In this document: positions 63,771 to 64,000 of the stretch, one piece after another
How positions within the stretch are numbered: the stretch's first letter is position 1
Layout: each line of letters starts with the position of its first letter
Source: CAVRQM01 sp963756975
Lineage (GTDB): Bacteria > Pseudomonadota > Alphaproteobacteria > Acetobacterales > Acetobacteraceae
NCBI GenBank assembly: GCA_963756975.1
Contig: CAVWPS010000002.1
Coordinates: 496,001 to 560,000 of the forward strand
Length of the DNA stretch: 64,000 nucleotides
Reading direction: 5' to 3'
Notes under the pieces: generated by a model
What the model was told of the DNA's origin: nothing
Seen by the model: only the letters and a program-made list of their open reading frames with translations
Database searches by the model: none
Made by a program: the position numbers and the translations under genes

Positions 63771-64000
63771 ATGACAATTCTCGCCGGAACGGTTCTCTCC
63801 GAGGCGAAGCTCACGCAATCGACTTGGTTGTTCGGCCAGCGCGGCCATGAACCGCTCAGCACGACATTTCGGTTCGGGGAGATCCATTTCGGCGGGAAGG
63901 GTCGGATCGAGGGCTACTCGCACCCCAACGAGGCGACCTGGAGCCTGACGGACGGCGTGCTCGACATCCACATGCAATCCGGCGACGTGATGTGGCGGTC
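63771..64000 (+). CDS. Start of an unknown gene, cut by window edge
   Basis: 76 residues visible: MTILAGTVLSEAKLTQSTWLFGQRG opens, followed by a beta-rich block (STTFRFGEIHFGGKGRIEGYSHPNEATWSLTDGVLDIHMQSG). The G-R-I-E-G-Y-S-H-P-N-E segment resembles a small beta-barrel module seen before glycosyltransferase or polysaccharide genes, which I recall but cannot confirm here. TATACAAT lies 3 bases before the ATG. No ribosome site is obvious. The product continues beyond the window; function not assigned. Confidence 0.6.
   Translation, partial: MTILAGTVLSEAKLTQSTWLFGQRGHEPLSTTFRFGEIHFGGKGRIEGYSHPNEATWSLTDGVLDIHMQSGDVMWR

Overview
The window reads as ordinary chromosome from a very GC-rich alphaproteobacterium, probably of the Rhodospirillales/Acetobacteraceae type. 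The signs are high GC with heavy GTG/TTG start use, the yqeY-dnaG-rpoD block lying back to back with carAB-greA, a ligase-associated exonuclease/ligase pair, a CarA with an extra N-terminal helix-turn-helix-like domain, and an ArsR-methyltransferase fusion in front of metH. This placement is inference from gene content. I see no insertion sequence, prophage, CRISPR array or rRNA operon.

Layout. 1-1.2 kb: two VOC-fold proteins on the minus strand. 1.3-7.7 kb: a plus-strand sugar operon (galM, then binding protein, double ATPase and permease of a ribose-type ABC importer) running into a GT2 glycosyltransferase and an RmlC-like cupin. 7.7-9.5 kb: an NADPH:quinone-reductase-like enzyme followed by its likely TetR repressor, with a candidate operator in front. 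9.5-16.5 kb: an SPFH protein, an ATP-dependent DNA ligase with its exonuclease partner, a GNAT, ettA and a CAU tRNA. 17-29 kb: ppa, then a minus-strand surface/export cluster (GT4 glycosyltransferase, unknown Ala/Pro-rich protein, 1044-residue TPR-GT2-GT4 protein, Sel1-repeat protein, HlyD adaptor and type I secretion ABC exporter). 29-34 kb: a SAM-cycle unit in which an ArsR-methyltransferase fusion overlaps metH, with an 18-bp palindrome at its promoter and a small divergent CxCC protein. 34-42 kb: ada, a YncE/phosphoesterase fusion, and a three-gene envelope cassette (OmpA-like lipoprotein, four-helix membrane protein, vWA-like exported protein). 42-49 kb: two tRNAs, gnd, a cation efflux protein, a low-GC barstar-like gene, a cobalamin adenosyltransferase, a TonB-like protein, a crotonase, a DUF1194 vWA protein and a DmeF-type exporter. 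49-61 kb: GNAT, rpoD, dnaG, yqeY facing carA, carB, greA and threonine dehydratase. 61-64 kb: two small unknown genes, a DegP-type protease, tRNA-Thr(TGT) and the start of an unknown gene.

Seven genes are each interrupted by a single apparent frameshift: the VOC protein, the oxidoreductase, Uma2, ada, gnd, the barstar-like gene and threonine dehydratase. Both halves keep full family conservation, and gnd and the dehydratase are core metabolic genes. Sequencing indels are therefore a better explanation than seven pseudogenes, and I annotate the full spans.

The parts most worth follow-up are the OmpA/4-TM/vWA cassette, the P-loop-less CxCC protein that shares an operator with the metH unit, the type I secretion cluster without a visible substrate, and the HTH-like domain on CarA.
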